From NCBI GenBank assembly GCA_021234155.1, contig JAJEKV010000169.1, forward strand, positions 605,344 to 669,343: a stretch of DNA of 64,000 nucleotides, in the 5' to 3' direction. The stretch is from Isoetes taiwanensis. Lineage: Eukaryota > Streptophyta > Lycopodiopsida > Isoetales > Isoetaceae. The position numbers and the translations under genes were made by a program. The notes beneath the pieces are model-generated. The model saw nothing but the letters and a program-made list of their open reading frames with translations, was not told the origin of the DNA and searched no databases. Shown in pieces: positions 1 to 14,289 of the stretch. Numbering within the stretch: position 1 is the stretch's first letter; each line of letters starts with the position of its first letter.

Positions 1-76
1 CATAGTTAGGGGCAAATTGTCTCTCGATGGGGAGAGTGTCTATTAAGCCTCTCATCATGCATGTGGCCCACATCTC
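1..76 (-). repeat. Dispersed repeat R, partial, cut by window edge
   Basis: The stretch begins with TTAGGGGC and carries CTCTCG, then GCATGTGGCC just before a simple-repeat tract. The same order, on the other strand, recurs at 57868-58010 and 59982-60117, and a diverged version lies at 42597-42692. It behaves as a dispersed repeat that abuts TC/GA tracts. The rest of the element lies outside the window, so its class cannot be decided. Confidence 0.45.
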
Positions 77-123
77 CCTCTCCCTCTCCCTCTCCCTCTC
101 CCTCTCCCTCTCTCTCTCTCTCT
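72..123. repeat. (CTCCCT)n grading into (CT)n microsatellite
   Basis: About 50 bp of a hexamer pyrimidine repeat that becomes a pure CT dinucleotide run. It sits directly beside repeat R. Confidence 0.9.
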
Positions 124-197
124 ACTTGTATTAGCATATGGGGAATGTCGCTCCATTGCTTTCATAAATAAATTTGTATTAGAACGTGGGTTTGATA

Positions 198-500
198 AAT
201 CACATGGCTTGTCCATGATGTTTCAATTTAACCTCATGGTTCTCAATAAATCACATGGCTTTTCTTTCCATGGTTTTGAATTCAATCATATACTTTAGCA
301 AAACATATCAATTTGCATGCATGACTCCAAGGAGAAACCATACCTTTCCATCAGGTGCGCATGTGCATGATTCCAAGGCTTTTCTTTGCAAGTAATCACA
401 TGACTTTTCTTTCTATGATTTTGAATTCTATCATAGTTAGCAAACATATCAATTTGCATGCATGACTTCAAGAACATCTAGTCTGCATGCATGATTTCAA
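198..500. repeat. Local imperfect direct repeats
   Basis: The block AATCACATGGCTTTTCTTTC at 248 recurs at 394, and GCATGCATGACT at 315 recurs at 456 and again near 485, giving offsets of about 141-146 bp. A weaker copy of the block start is at 198. No coding function is seen. From 500 to about 1128 I recognise nothing; the DNA is AT-rich with only tiny ORFs. Confidence 0.65.
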
Positions 501-1144
501 GAAGAACCCATGCATTTCCATCTGGGCCAATCATGTAAATAGTTTTATCACGCTCAATAATCAAAATATTCGTAGTAGCTTTCAAAATTATGAATTACGT
601 CTGACATTCTTAAGGTCATATAATATCAATATGTTTAGTTTTTATCCTCAACAATCATGTCATATGCAGTATTAATCAATGTGATAGGAATCTTTCACTG
701 CAAGCCAACACCTATTAAACATATGACAGATTCAAAAATTGTATGCTACATCTCTAGGAATATGTATGGCCAAATCAGAGGAAAACAAAGGTTTTAGATT
801 ATAAATAAAACAAAGCATGTCGCAGAGACTCGTTTGTTCTATTTCTGATGATCCTTTTGCAACTTCAAATTCTAACAATGATCATCCATCAAGAATGTAT
901 AGTTTATCATCAACAGAGAACTGAAAATTCAATGTGAATACCACTTTCTATCTTTTCTTTTCTTTTCTCCTACAGTCTTAAAATAGGGTTAGTCATTAAA
1001 ACTTAAATAACTCAAAAAGTACTTATCCTTTTCCGCTGATAATTGTTGCCATGTAAAGTAGACTTTGAGGCCTTTCCAGCAAGCCTTAGATCGCACGCAT
1101 CTGAGCTACATTAAGAGAGCTGTTACCTTTGTATTACCTTTTGC

Positions 1145-2955
<1,811 letters not shown>

Positions 2956-2961
2956 GTCTTA

Positions 2962-3031
2962 TATCTTAGTCTTATTCAAATTTACCTGCAAAAATACAGG
3001 TATGCAGGTAAATTTGAATAAGACTAAGATA
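2962..3031. repeat. Perfect 29-bp foldback in LINE sequence
   Basis: The arm at 2962-2990 is the exact reverse complement of 3003-3031, with a 12-nt spacer. The right arm is LINE B coding sequence (the KKYRYAGKFE-region DNA), so the left arm is an inverted scrap of the same element. Twin priming or template switching at insertion would produce it. Confidence 0.9.
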
Positions 3032-3149
3032 TTAGTTTTTGGTGTGAGATCACCCAATTTTCAGTTTTACTATAATGAGCAACAAATTGAGATTTGTGAT
3101 ACCTATAGGTATCTTGGTTTGATAGTTGATCATAACTATGGCTGGAATA
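2988..3149 (+). pseudogene. LINE B RT scrap, duplicate of 6130-6291
   Basis: About 162 bp essentially identical to 6130-6291 and covering the RT block behind the catalytic motif (NLNKTKILVFG, TYRYLGLIVD). It stops at TGGAATA (3143-3149). The sequence that should follow is found at 5653-5719, again starting TGGAATA. The two pieces therefore look like one LINE scrap split by an insertion. Confidence 0.85.
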
Positions 3150-5652
3150 TGTAGCATAATAACAGGGGGTTTGCTTTGTGTTTTTATACACTTTTCACAA
3201 AGGTTTTCCTAAGATTTCATGGCGTATTCGAATAGATGTACTAATGCGTACATCTAGAGTGCACCATTTTTTAGTTGTTTATTTAGCTTTTTTTTTTCAA
3301 TGGTCCAACATCCAAGGGCTCACAACAAAAGCCCTCTTTTTATTTCAGTTGCCATTTTCAGAGTTTTGCATGCAAGCATCCTGCCATCATGTTTTAGGGT
3401 TATTTTAGGGTTAGACGAAAGAAGGCAAGAATCGAAAGCAACGCAAATGCTGGAGGGTTCGAACATGCTTCAAGATTCAGCATTCGGCTTCAAGAATAAG
3501 ATTTAACATTGGGTTTGAAGATCTAGCATTCGACTTTGCTAGTTTATTTTTTCCTTCTCCACTTCACTATTGGCGCACGACCGGCAGTTAGGGTATGGTG
3601 GAGCGAAGGTAAGAACGGCGGCTGTTAGGGTATGGAATGGAATCAAGATCGAAATAATGACATTGTATTTCCTCGGCCGATTGATTTTGCCATCGCCCCC
3701 TTCGGGTCGGCCGATCTTGAATCTGCCCTTTGCTTCCATTGTTCATGAAGAAAGATTTAATAAGTTTCTCCCTCTCTTGCATGCAAAGGAAGCGGATAGA
3801 ACTATGGATATGGATATGAAAATGGGTCGCAAATGACGATGGAAGAACTAGGAAAAACGGCTTCGTGAGCATCCTGCATTTCTCTACTCCAGTTGTGCAA
3901 GATTTTTCGCATGGGAGAGGAAAAGATCGAAAATGCGAGGAAGCACAAATACCGGAAGAACCCTCGTGAGCTCTTAGATTCCGTGTTATGTCGAGACCTC
4001 GTGGGCCATGATTGCAATTTTAAGAAGTAACAGCTCAAAGAACTACAAAAAAGGAAAGCTCGCAAAGAATGGTAGCACAACGAAAGGACGCCTATAGGTT
4101 TCTAGCTCAAAAGCACACGCTTGGCGTAAAACCCTTAAGTCGGATTTTAGCCTATTTGGCGATAACAGAAAGCAACAAAGAGAGCACTTATTTAGTGCCT
4201 TCCAAGAAGCTTCACCATTCCCTTCCGACCTTCCCTTCCCGGATTGTGCTACATTATCGCTCTTTCCAAAATTTGTACCTTGAAATTTGTGGTATTGTGC
4301 TTTCGACGGCTTTTCTCGGTCTTGGGCATCATCTCATTCTGTACTCTTTATTTCTCATATTATGTGGTAGAATCTCGTGAAAAATCAACATTTGCTTCAA
4401 GAAGACTGGATTTCATCTAATTACAGGGTCTAATGATATGCTTCATATAGCGATTATTTCAACGCATGAGATACCTCGCGCTTAATTTCGCTTTCTCATT
4501 TCATGTTTCTATATAGGTGCGAAACATCATTGGAGATGCAGACTTGAAGTGCTTGGCAACCATTGTAAAAGCTTAGAGTCTTCAGATTGAAAATTTAGAG
4601 CACCAGCATGGTTTTGTATCACATTGGGGGCTACTTTGTCTGGCTCAAAACTGCAGATGTTTACAGTCCGTTGCAATTTATGCATCAAATATCACCAGTT
4701 CAGCATTATCTGCATTCGGTGACATGAGAACCACACCTTCATTTGATGATGGCGTGAAGAATTTGCTAGAGGGATGTTCAAATATGGTTCGCTTTGGCTA
4801 TTTATATAATGCCATGGTGGACTTACAAATGAAGTTTAGCCCACATTGGCGATATATGGTGGAAAGATTAGGTGGCTTCTTTTGGGTCGTGTTGAGAGAA
4901 TAATGAGGGGTTCAGCTTTAGGAAGCTTGAACTCGTGGGATTGTCCTATTAATCGGGGCGGAATTGCAGCCACGCTTAGATCGTACAATCGCTTAGATCG
5001 CTACAATCGTTGAGATACATATGGGCCCAAGGCTATGAAGCAAGAAATACAAGTGATTTTTGCAATGGGGCCTTATTGGAACATAGAATACCCCCGAAGT
5101 TCTTGTAAAAGTTGTGCTTATTCCGGTTGAAGTGCTCAAGTATTTATGTTCATTTCAGAGTTTATGCCCATCCATTTAAGTTGCCTTGCAATTCTATAAC
5201 ACCCTATGCAAGGCAAATCTTAACTCTATTTACTTGTGGAGATGTTTGATTATTCCCCATATAACATATGTATCCAAGATGGCATTTTTTAAATATACGA
5301 CAACATATGTGCCATGGCAAAGCACATGGTTTAAGTGCTCTTCTTCCAAGTATGATATAATGTTTGTTTTTTTGCCCCGAAGGGGCAAAATTTTTTTTAA
5401 GTTATAATACAAACCATTACATTACACACCTTAAAACCCTTAAACCCCTTTTTGTTTGGGTGTATATTCACACGGGGGGTGACTCCGGGCAACGAGAGCT
5501 GTTAAACAGGCATATTCACCCATTATTCCTTAATCTACACCGTCCACAAAATTCCTCGTTTATGGGGTATGGATGTATAGAAATTATGATACTGTATAAC
5601 AAGATTTGAAAAATACTATAAGATTTCAGGTAACATACTATATGGTGTTGTG
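3150..5652. mobile_element. Unclassified 2.5-kb insertion with 7-bp repeats
   Basis: It splits a LINE scrap and is flanked by TGGAATA at 3143-3149 and 5653-5659, as expected of a target-site duplication. No terminal inverted repeats, LTRs or transposase are seen. It contains a COI1-like exon with an intron boundary (4517) and a palindrome, TTTTGCCCC-GA-AGGGGCAAAA-like, at about 5367-5397. Retained intron sequence points to DNA-level capture, as in Pack-type DNA transposons or Helitrons. The remaining DNA shows no recognisable gene. Confidence 0.5.
4517..4920 (+). pseudogene. COI1/TIR1-type LRR F-box gene fragment
   Basis: Family knowledge: COI1 is the F-box subunit of the SCF jasmonate receptor. 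The DNA reads, through a stop and frame changes, as leucine-rich-repeat segments of COI1-like proteins. Visible pieces are VRNIIGDADLKCLA, HGFVSHWGLLCLAQNC, VAIYASNITSSALSAFG, DDGVKNLLEGC and IRWLLLGRVE, in the right order. The fragment opens straight after ATATAG, a good intron acceptor, where COI1-type genes begin an exon. An in-frame TAG follows the KA of IVKA, and another interrupts the GLTNEV segment. No F-box or C-terminal repeats are present. This is a non-functional exon copy carried inside the 3150-5652 insertion. Confidence 0.72.
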
Positions 5653-5719
5653 TGGAATAAATCTGTGGAGCATAGGACAAATGCTGGGCTTAAAGCCCTT
5701 TATGCAATGCAAAGGAAGT
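5653..5719 (+). pseudogene. LINE B scrap, duplicate of 6286-6350
   Basis: Near-identical to 6286-6350 (GGCTTAAAGCCCTTTATGCA and neighbours). It continues the scrap that ends at 3149, then joins abruptly at about 5720 to an earlier part of the RT domain. The arrangement reads as a tandem duplication of about 630 bp whose first copy was later split. Confidence 0.8.
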
Positions 5720-7224
5720 GACCAAAAAGCCGCTTTTTGCTCTTTTTGTAGATTTGACTAAAGCATTTGATATGCTTAGAAGGAGAAATATTTGGGAATA
5801 CATGGAGTTCATTGGGGTACCTATAGAACTAAGAAATGCAATGGCCAATTTGTACGAGAAGGTTGTGGTGAGGCTTTCTTTCCCATTATATAATGAATGT
5901 TCTGAAGAGGTCATTAGTAACATTGGAGTCAAGCAGGGGTGTCCACTTTCTCCAACACTTTTTGGAATATATGTTGATCAATTGGAGGGATGGTTACAAC
6001 AACAAGGTGGAAGAGGGACCACGATTGCTGGGTATATACTCTCATTGTTGCTTTATGCAGATGATATTGTGATATTTGCTAGAACGGTGAAAGACATGCA
6101 ACAACATATCAATGCGCTATGCGCTTTTTTGCAAAAATACAGGTATGCAGGTAAATTTGAATAAGACTAAGATATTAGTTTTTGGTGTGAGATCACCCAA
6201 TTTTCAGTTTTACTATAATGAGCAACAAATTGAGATTTGTGATACCTATAGGTATCTTGGTTTGATAGTTGATCATAACTATGGCTGGAATAAATCAGGG
6301 AGCATAGGACAAATCTTTGGGCTTAAAGCCCTTTATGCAATGCAAAGGAAGTGTTGGAAGGCAAATATCACGCATTGGAAATTAAAAAAAGATGCTCTAT
6401 GATATGCTTGTGCAAGGTGTAATTCTATATGGATGTGAAGCATGGGGACCTGGATTGTCACTTGATATGTGGAAGAGGGTAGAGAAAATACAAAAAAGTT
6501 TATTTTGGCAGAGTTGGGTGTTAAGGTGCGCACCAGATCCTATGATGTTGGCGTAAACTAGTATGTGGCCATTAGAAGCGTAAGCACTTTATTGCACTCT
6601 AAAGTATCCGATTAAAGTACAAGAAATGGATGCACAAAGGTTGCCTAAGCTTGCATTGATACTGAGTACTATGAAGGGTTGGTATGCGATATCGATAAAT
6701 GGCTCGTGAAATGGGGGATGTCGTTAAATGAAATTCCCGATGATAGTAAAATGGTTGAGAGAATGGATGGCAGGAAAAATCTATACTACTCTATGGCATG
6801 ATGCAGTACAAAAGGAAAGTTTTACAAGACCATTATTAACCCCCGAACTTCAAGTTGCACCACATTTGGGGAGTAAGATGACTTACTATAAACGACATTT
6901 ACTATGCAGATTACGTTTGAGTTCACATCATCCGGGGTGGAGGTAGGCGGATGGGGTAATTTCCCTGAAAGCGCACGCACTTGTAAGGTTTGTGGTGATG
7001 ATGAAATAGAGGATGAAGAACACTTTGTCTCAAGTGTCCTCGCATATCAAAACTTGAGGCGTAAGAATAATATACCTCGGGGGATTTCATTACATACCTT
7101 CTTTATGCTACCATTGGAAAATATATGTAACTATTTGATAGATAGTTGGAAAGTGAGAGAATTAGCTGTTAAAAACTACAAACAATTGTTAGAGTTATAT
7201 GAAGATGAGGAGAGAGGACAATGA
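5720..7224 (+). pseudogene. LINE ORF2 fragment, family B copy 1
   Basis: Reverse-transcriptase region of a LINE ORF2, starting at motif A (LFVDLTKAFDM). It continues through GVKQGCPLSPTLFG, the catalytic YADD (LLLYADDIVIFA), NLNKTKILVFG and TYRYLGLIVD. The C-terminal region (MTYYKRHLLCRLRLSSHH) and a zinc motif (CKVC, then EDEEH) follow. The final Cys expected four residues after the His is Val here. Frame changes occur near 6130 (in a T-run), 6400 and 6930, so no full protein is made. The frame ends at 7224 with EDEERGQ. Endonuclease and ORF1 are absent. Confidence 0.92.
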
Positions 7225-7280
7225 TGCTCTAATGGAGAGCTCATTTGATCGATGGATGATAAGCAATTTTGATGTCTTAT

Positions 7281-7294
7281 AGACCCGATGGTCT
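7281..7294 (+). other. LINE 3'-UTR hairpin (AGACC-CGAT-GGTCT)
   Basis: A perfect 5-bp stem with a 4-nt loop. The stem matches those of the minus-strand copies at 42903, 44461 and 51493, while the loop differs. Confidence 0.7.
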
Positions 7295-7324
7295 CACCGG
7301 ACAATAAACACACCATTTTCTTTT

Positions 7325-7925
<601 letters not shown>

Positions 7926-9330
7926 TTTATAAAGAAACAAAGGCCCCTGGTGACGATCTATTCTTTGCTCTAGAACAGGATATCGTGGACTTTCAGGATA
8001 AAGGCGGCGTGATTTTGATATGCTGCTCCTGCCGAGGCTCTTGATGTCCTTGACTTTGCTCATAATTTTGCTAATGATGATTATGATGATGAGGAAGATC
8101 ATGGTGGTCTTGATGAAGTTATTCATAAGGGTGCTCATGATGATGAAGTTGTTCATGAGGTTGCTCATGATGATGATATTGCATGTCGAGCTTGGAAGCT
8201 GACACAACGGATCTTAGACTATCATTATGCTTTGGCTATGACTGCTGATCCAATTTCTGTTACTGATGCTCTAATCTCAAATCAAGCAAAATCTTGGAGA
8301 ATGGCTATGAAGGCTGAATATAAATCCTTGATCAATAAAGGTACATGGAAACTTGTGGAATTACCTGCAGAACGAAAGCTTATTCAATGTAAGTGGCTTT
8401 TTAAGACCAAGGTTAAAGCTGATGGTTCTTTTGATAAATTTAAAGGTCGCCTTGTTGTCAAATGTTTTTCACAAGTTGCACGTGTAGATTATGAGGAAAC
8501 TCTTTTCCTAGTTGTACGTCTTACAAGTTTGCGAGTGTTGTTAGCATTTGCAGTGCAGCATGATCTTCATACATATCAAATGGATGTAAAGACGGCCTTT
8601 TTGGATGGGGATTTGAGTGAAGAGATTTACATGGTACAACCTGCTGGGTTCATTGTATCTGGACAAGAACACTTGGTGTGTGATTGAGAAAAGCACTTTA
8701 TGATTTGAGGCAAGCTTCCCGATCATGGTTCATAAAGATTAACACTTTTTTGCTTTCTGCTGGATTCCTTCCTAGTGTGGTTGATTTAAACATTTATTTC
8801 AAGTAAGAAGGGTCCTTTTATATTTTCATTGTCCTATATGTCGATGATACGATATTTGTTTGCAATGATTTACCATATTTACATAAAGTGAAAGTTCTAT
8901 TGTCTACAGCCTTTGAGATGGTCGCCCTGATATTAGTTATGCTGCTAATACTCTTGGTCAATTCATGACTAATCCTGGACAAGTTCATTGGGCTGCTACT
9001 AAAAGGGTTTTGAGATACTTGAAAGGCACTTCCACTTGTGGCCTATTGTACACAAAGCAGAATGATGTTGATGTGTTGACTTTGATAGGCTATAGAGATG
9101 CTAATTGGGGTGATTGTCCTGACACTTTTCGTTCTACTAGTGGGAGTTGTTTTTTTGTTGGGAAATCTTTAATTTCTTGGTTAAGCAAAAAGCAAAGATG
9201 TGTTTCTGTCTCCACTACAAAGGCAAGGTATGTTGTTGCATCTATTGCCAATAGAGAATTGGTCTGGTTACAGCGGTTGATGGTACATCAAATTCAGGTG
9301 GGGCCTACTTTACTCATAATCAAAGTATAA
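7926..9330 (+). pseudogene. Ty1/copia pol fragment (RT and RNase H)
   Basis: From about 8025 a frame with an acidic His/Asp-rich linker leads into a copia reverse transcriptase. It shows the CKWLFKTKVKADGSFDKFKG block, QMDVKTAFLDGDLSEEIYM and, after a break at 8687, ALYDLRQASRSW and a catalytic YVDD near 8840. A deletion near 8925 joins this to the RNase H end: RPDISYAANT, WAATKRVLRYLKGT, DANWGDCPDTFRSTSGSCFF and WLSKKQRCVSVSTTKA. Gag, protease, integrase and LTRs are missing. Seen directly; the assignment is secure, and it is not functional. Confidence 0.92.
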
Positions 9331-10534
9331 TTGCACCTTTGCCTTTTCCCCTTTGTCTAATATGGTATTCTTGCCTAATAAGGCACACGTTCATGTATAA
9401 AATATTGATCTTAAATGGATGATGTTTTATCTTGTTTTTTGGGCAAAGTATCGCACTCATAAGCTCCTCTTTGATGCTTTCTTTACATTCTTAACATTCT
9501 CGATCCCACCAATGGTGAAATCTTGGGAAGTTATAACCTCCATCTATGGCAAGATAATAATGAATGACAGGAATTTGATGGTATAGGCATTTTCTTACCA
9601 TCATTGTTTTGATTTCTTATTGACTTCAATGATCAACTCTTTATAACTGGCGGAATCTATTCTTCTTCCACATTTCACTTTAATGGTCTCCATGTTCAAT
9701 CTCTTTTTTGCCATGAACCTTTTTTTTTTTTATTCTAAAGTTGTCTTGAGGACCATTTTGGTTCTGCGGACTAGGAATGGTCCATCATACCCCTGCCCCT
9801 TAAACCCATAGATCTCACAAATGAAATTTTAATTTTATAATCTACCACCACTTTTTGAGTCTTCACTTGATTCTTAATGTTTTATGAAATTTTGTGACCA
9901 CTGGACTCACCCATATGTTGGTATAATTGTACAAATCTTGGAGAAATTGACAGTTTTTGCAGTAGTTTAGAACCGCATTCTTCAACTTTCTAGCATAAAA
10001 GTGTCTAAACCTTGCTAAATATAGAAATTGTTCTTAGCTTTTACAATTTACATGTCTGAAATTTGGAGCAACAAACTCTCGGATAACAAAGCAACAAGCC
10101 TCCTGGATTGGTTTTTGCACCTGCAGACAACACATCCATTGCTGAAGCTGCAAATGATAAAAGGGGGGGAACATAGCGGTGTTGAGTCCCACAACTCACC
10201 GAATTGGCCTCTCAGATGCTTTATTCAAACCCCAATACTTAAAGCTTAGAATTCTCAGGATTGCAAGGTTTCTGTAAACTGGCTTTAGAGTCTTGGGCTG
10301 GAATACCCCTGGCAATTTCGTCCATATATAGGTTAGTATCTTTTGTTTCTCTTGAATGATCTAAATTCTACGAATAGAATCTTGCCAAGGGCATCCAAAA
10401 GTTTTTTGGCTAAGCGTAAAACCCTAACACATCAAAAACGATGCCCACATCCGCCTTAAAATCCCCCGTAAAAACCCTCTCAAAATACCCCTTTTCGTGG
10501 AATAGCAATGATTTTCAGAAACGGGGTATTTGGC
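9331..10534. other. Unassigned AT-rich stretch
   Basis: No gene, RNA or repeat family is recognised. The ORF at 10028-10249 has no features that suggest a real protein. Confidence 0.5.
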
Positions 10535-11100
10535 CACATTCCCCCCTTTGTGATTTTGTAGATTAGTATCCTCTTATTTTGAAGTTTTTTTTATATCCCC
10601 TATTGCCATATGTAATGTTCATACCCCATTTCTTGCAACTAATATTCATACCCCTTTCCTCAACAATCCCCCTTTTGTGATTTTGTAGTTTCATATCCCC
10701 TTACTCGAAACTTTCTTCATTTGTACCCCATTTCTACATATACAATATTCGTACCCCATTTCTTGCAACCACTATTCATACCCCTTTTCTCAACAATCCC
10801 CCTTTTGTGATTTTGTAGTTTGATATCCCCTTACTCGAAAATTTCTTCATTTGTACCCCATTCCATATGTGCGTACCCCGTTAAAACAATCAATGTTCAT
10901 ACCCCAATATGACAACAATCCCCCCTTTGTGATATATATCCTCCTATCAAAAATTCTTTCAGTTGTACTCTGTTTCTACATGCAATGCAATATGTTCCCC
11001 GTTTCCATATGCAACAATCCCCCATTTCCATTTGCAATGTTTTACCCTCGCTTCCCTATTTCTAACTCCCCTTTATATTTTATAGGCTAATATCCTCTTA
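10535..11100. repeat. Minisatellite, ~4 copies of ~125-130 bp
   Basis: The phrase CAACAATCCCCCTTTTGTGA followed by TTTTGTAGTTT and TATCCCCTTACTCG recurs. Anchors lie near 10661, 10791 and 10914, with an earlier degenerate unit near 10540. One strand is rich in CCCC runs, so the complement carries many short G-runs. Confidence 0.8.
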
Positions 11101-11187
11101 TCATGGCATGTTAATGTCTATAACTTGTAAAATTAGCTCTATACCATGCTGTAAAATTAGATGGGTACACAAACAACGTAAGCCAAG

Positions 11188-11303
11188 AATTAAAGTTAGA
11201 TATTGAGCATGCCCTTCTAATAGATCCAAAGTGGATATATTAGCCAAATTGTTACATAAAACCTGCTTTATTGGGAACAAAAGCTGCATGATTGACCATA
11301 GCT
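11188..11303. repeat. Direct repeat, copy 1 (partner 11844-11961)
   Basis: About 118 bp starting GAATTAAAGTTAGATATTGA, with only a few differences from the partner 656 bp downstream. The DNA between the copies shows nothing recognisable. Confidence 0.88.
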
Positions 11304-11843
11304 TAAGTGATGTAAGGTAGATTGTCCAGCGCATGGAACAACAAAGCCATGCATTATATCACTTCAAACAATTAACCAACTCCAATTATCACTTCAAACA
11401 TGGATCTAGTGATGATAACAACCTAGAGTACAGACCATATAGGCTTCTAATTATTGATCATTCACAAATCTTGCTACCCTAATGACATTTCTGCCAGTTC
11501 CAAGTGCATGGACATTCCACAATAAGCAAATCCAGTTTCATGCTTTGGGCACGAAAACAATGTGAGATAAAGAATAAGATACCGCTAACGATGAAATGTT
11601 GCTCTTAAATGCAGTGTCCGTGATCCACCAAAGCTGCAAAAGGTCAAACAAAATTTAGTACAGATTCTTAAATGATCTTGCTAGTGGAGAAACAAATGCC
11701 AAACGAAAACTATTATTTTTTATCGGAATCTACATGCACCAACTAGCAGATTTTGATGCGTTCATGAGGTTAAATGGACAGCATAATGCTCAAGAAAATT
11801 CATAGTGAAAGCTAACCTACACTGCATGCCGTTAAAGAGCCTA

Positions 11844-11961
11844 GAATTAAAGCTAGATATTGAGCATGCCCTTCTATAGATCCAAAGTGGATATATTAGC
11901 CAAACTGTTACATAAAACCTGCTTTATTGGGAACAAAAGCTGCATGATTGACCATTGCTTT
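11844..11961. repeat. Direct repeat, copy 2 (partner 11188-11303)
   Basis: Second copy of the repeat starting GAATTAAAGCTAGATATTGA. It leads straight into the C-rich array that follows. Confidence 0.88.
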
Positions 11962-11989
11962 ATTGGGAACCTACTACCTCATTTCTTCT

Positions 11990-12640
11990 CATCTCGCGTT
12001 CTAAATTGCAATCCCCCATTACTCCCTCATTACCCCTGCTAACCTTGACTACCCCATTTCTCGTCATCTACCATTCTTCATTTTTTTAGTAGACATCCCC
12101 ATGTTCTAAATTACAATCCCCCATTACTCCCTCATTACCCCTACTAACCATGACTACCCCCATTTCTCCATCACCCATTCTCCATTTTTTTAGTAGAAAT
12201 CCCCATGTTCTAGATTGCAATCCCCCTATTACTCCCTTACTTACCCATAATACCCCTCGACACCCCATTTCTCCTCATCCTCCATTTTCATTTTCACTGA
12301 AAAATCCCCATGCTCTAAATTGCAATCCCCCATTACTCCCTCATTAACCCTACTAACCATGACTACCCCATTTTTCCTCATCCCCCATTCTTCATTTTTT
12401 TAGTAGAAATCCCCATGTTCTAAATTGCAATCCCCTTATTACTCCCTCATTACCTCTAATACCCTTGACTACCCCATTTCTCCTCATCCCCCATTCTTCA
12501 TTTTTTACAAAAAATCCCCATATTCGAAATCGCAATCCCCCCGTTACTCCCTCAATACCCCTAACATAGAACTAAAATTCCCTTCTCCACAAAAGATTAT
12601 CCTTTGCTCCTCAATTCTCCATTTCCAAAAGGGGGTATTT
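11990..12640. repeat. C-rich minisatellite, six ~105-bp units
   Basis: The phrase CTAAATTGCAATCCCCCATT and variants begins at 12001, 12106, 12210, 12315, 12420 and 12525, a very regular 104-105 bp period. Units also share ACTACCCCATTTCTCCTCAT and AGTAGAAATCCCCATGTTC. Short frames here are low-complexity artefacts. Confidence 0.92.
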
Positions 12641-14250
12641 TAAGGAGGATGTGGGCATCATTTTTGATGTGTAACCTCTAGATAAATTATCTTCAACACT
12701 TGAACCTTTTTGATGACTGCTCGACCAAGTAACAAGTTTTATAGGCTGTCAGATCTTAATGGAAGCCTATCCAAGGTTTGCCAGTATCTGACTGTAGCCT
12801 TCCTCTTAGTTTTGGCCCAACTACCTGCAAAGAGGCAAATTTGTTATCTGAGCCGTTTTGCAAGCCCTTCCAGCAAACATGTTTTGGCATTTGTTGTTCT
12901 GCTTTTTATTCGCATGCAGAGATCAATGCAACGCTTAGCGTACATGCGAAATCAGAGGTATGAACCCGTGAAAAACAAGGTGCAAGGAGCAGGAAAAGCA
13001 CTCTAACTCGAAAACAGGTTTGAAATTATTTAAAAAAAAAAAATCTAACTTGTGTCGGTAATGCTCGTTGCCTTCTGTGTCATGTGCCTTATTCCTCATG
13101 TTCTTGATTGAATAAAATTTTCGGGCATATGACAAGGATTCTATTTCTTTGTCAAGCATTATCCTGGAAAATTGGTAAAGTAGATTGATATATGAAAACC
13201 TGGGGGTTCAGATATACGACATCAAAGTGGTTTTGTGAGTGCCAAGAGGCTTTAAGTTGGTTGTACAATCATGTTTCTATGATGCCTTTATGTTCCTATA
13301 AGCTTCTCATATTGTTCCGTTCACCAGAAGACCTCCTGAATTTCATTCTGCATTAGGGCTTTTCACTTTTCCTGTAAGGATAATGAAGGTCAGCTTGGAT
13401 ATTGCAATAATATTACTAGTAATTCTGATGTGCATTTGAGAACAATGTACACTCAATTGTGTGGAGTGCATTGTAATATGGTAGCACACTGTAGTCACCT
13501 CCAATAGTGTAACTATTTCTTACCAACAAGTCTAAGAATGTAGATGGCCTGCAAGCTTCCAATCAAAGGTGGCTTATGGAGGTGAGGTATTACGAAGGTC
13601 ATACTGCCAAGACTCAGTTATATCAAGCATGCAGAACAAAAAGAAATGCACAAGTAAATGAGCATTTGAGAGAAATGTACCAAATCAACACATTTGTGCG
13701 CCTAGAATCATACTGAGAAATGTAAGAAGAAGGGTATGGCTCTCAATCAAAGTTCTTCTCTCTAAAATGCTTCTTATGTTAGTTCATTTCTATGACATGA
13801 AAGTGGAAGAATGTGCAGGGAAACTCCAAATTGCTAATAAAGTTGGACGAGATGGGACTGATCTTTGACATTAATGAACAAGGAATTATATAATTCCGAT
13901 AATAAGGAGGGCAAGTTCTCTATTCAGTTAGAGGACCATATTTAGTAATTAGGGATCTTTCAACTGCTTGATCATGGTATTCTTCAGTGGATCTTTCAGT
14001 AGACACCTATTCCTTCTGTGATTGCTGCACATGGAGTTCAAGAGAAGCTTCATGTTTCTGGCTATAGCAATTACAAGGTTGAATAGCATTTGGCTGTTGA
14101 TCCAAAGACCATCAAATGCATATACAACATGAGACATGGTTTTAGTAAGACTATCCACGCATGCCCTTATTGTTTGTATGCTAGAGTAGATGATAAGGGA
14201 AAGGGAAAAGTACTCTTGAATGTGACCAGGATGCTGAACTAAGTGTGAAA
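12641..14250. other. Unassigned AT-rich stretch
   Basis: Small frames only (for example 12710-13006). I recognise no family and no repeat with clear borders. Confidence 0.5.
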
Positions 14251-14289
14251 AGGAAGACGAGACTTTGATCCCTATCCTTGCAATTCATG

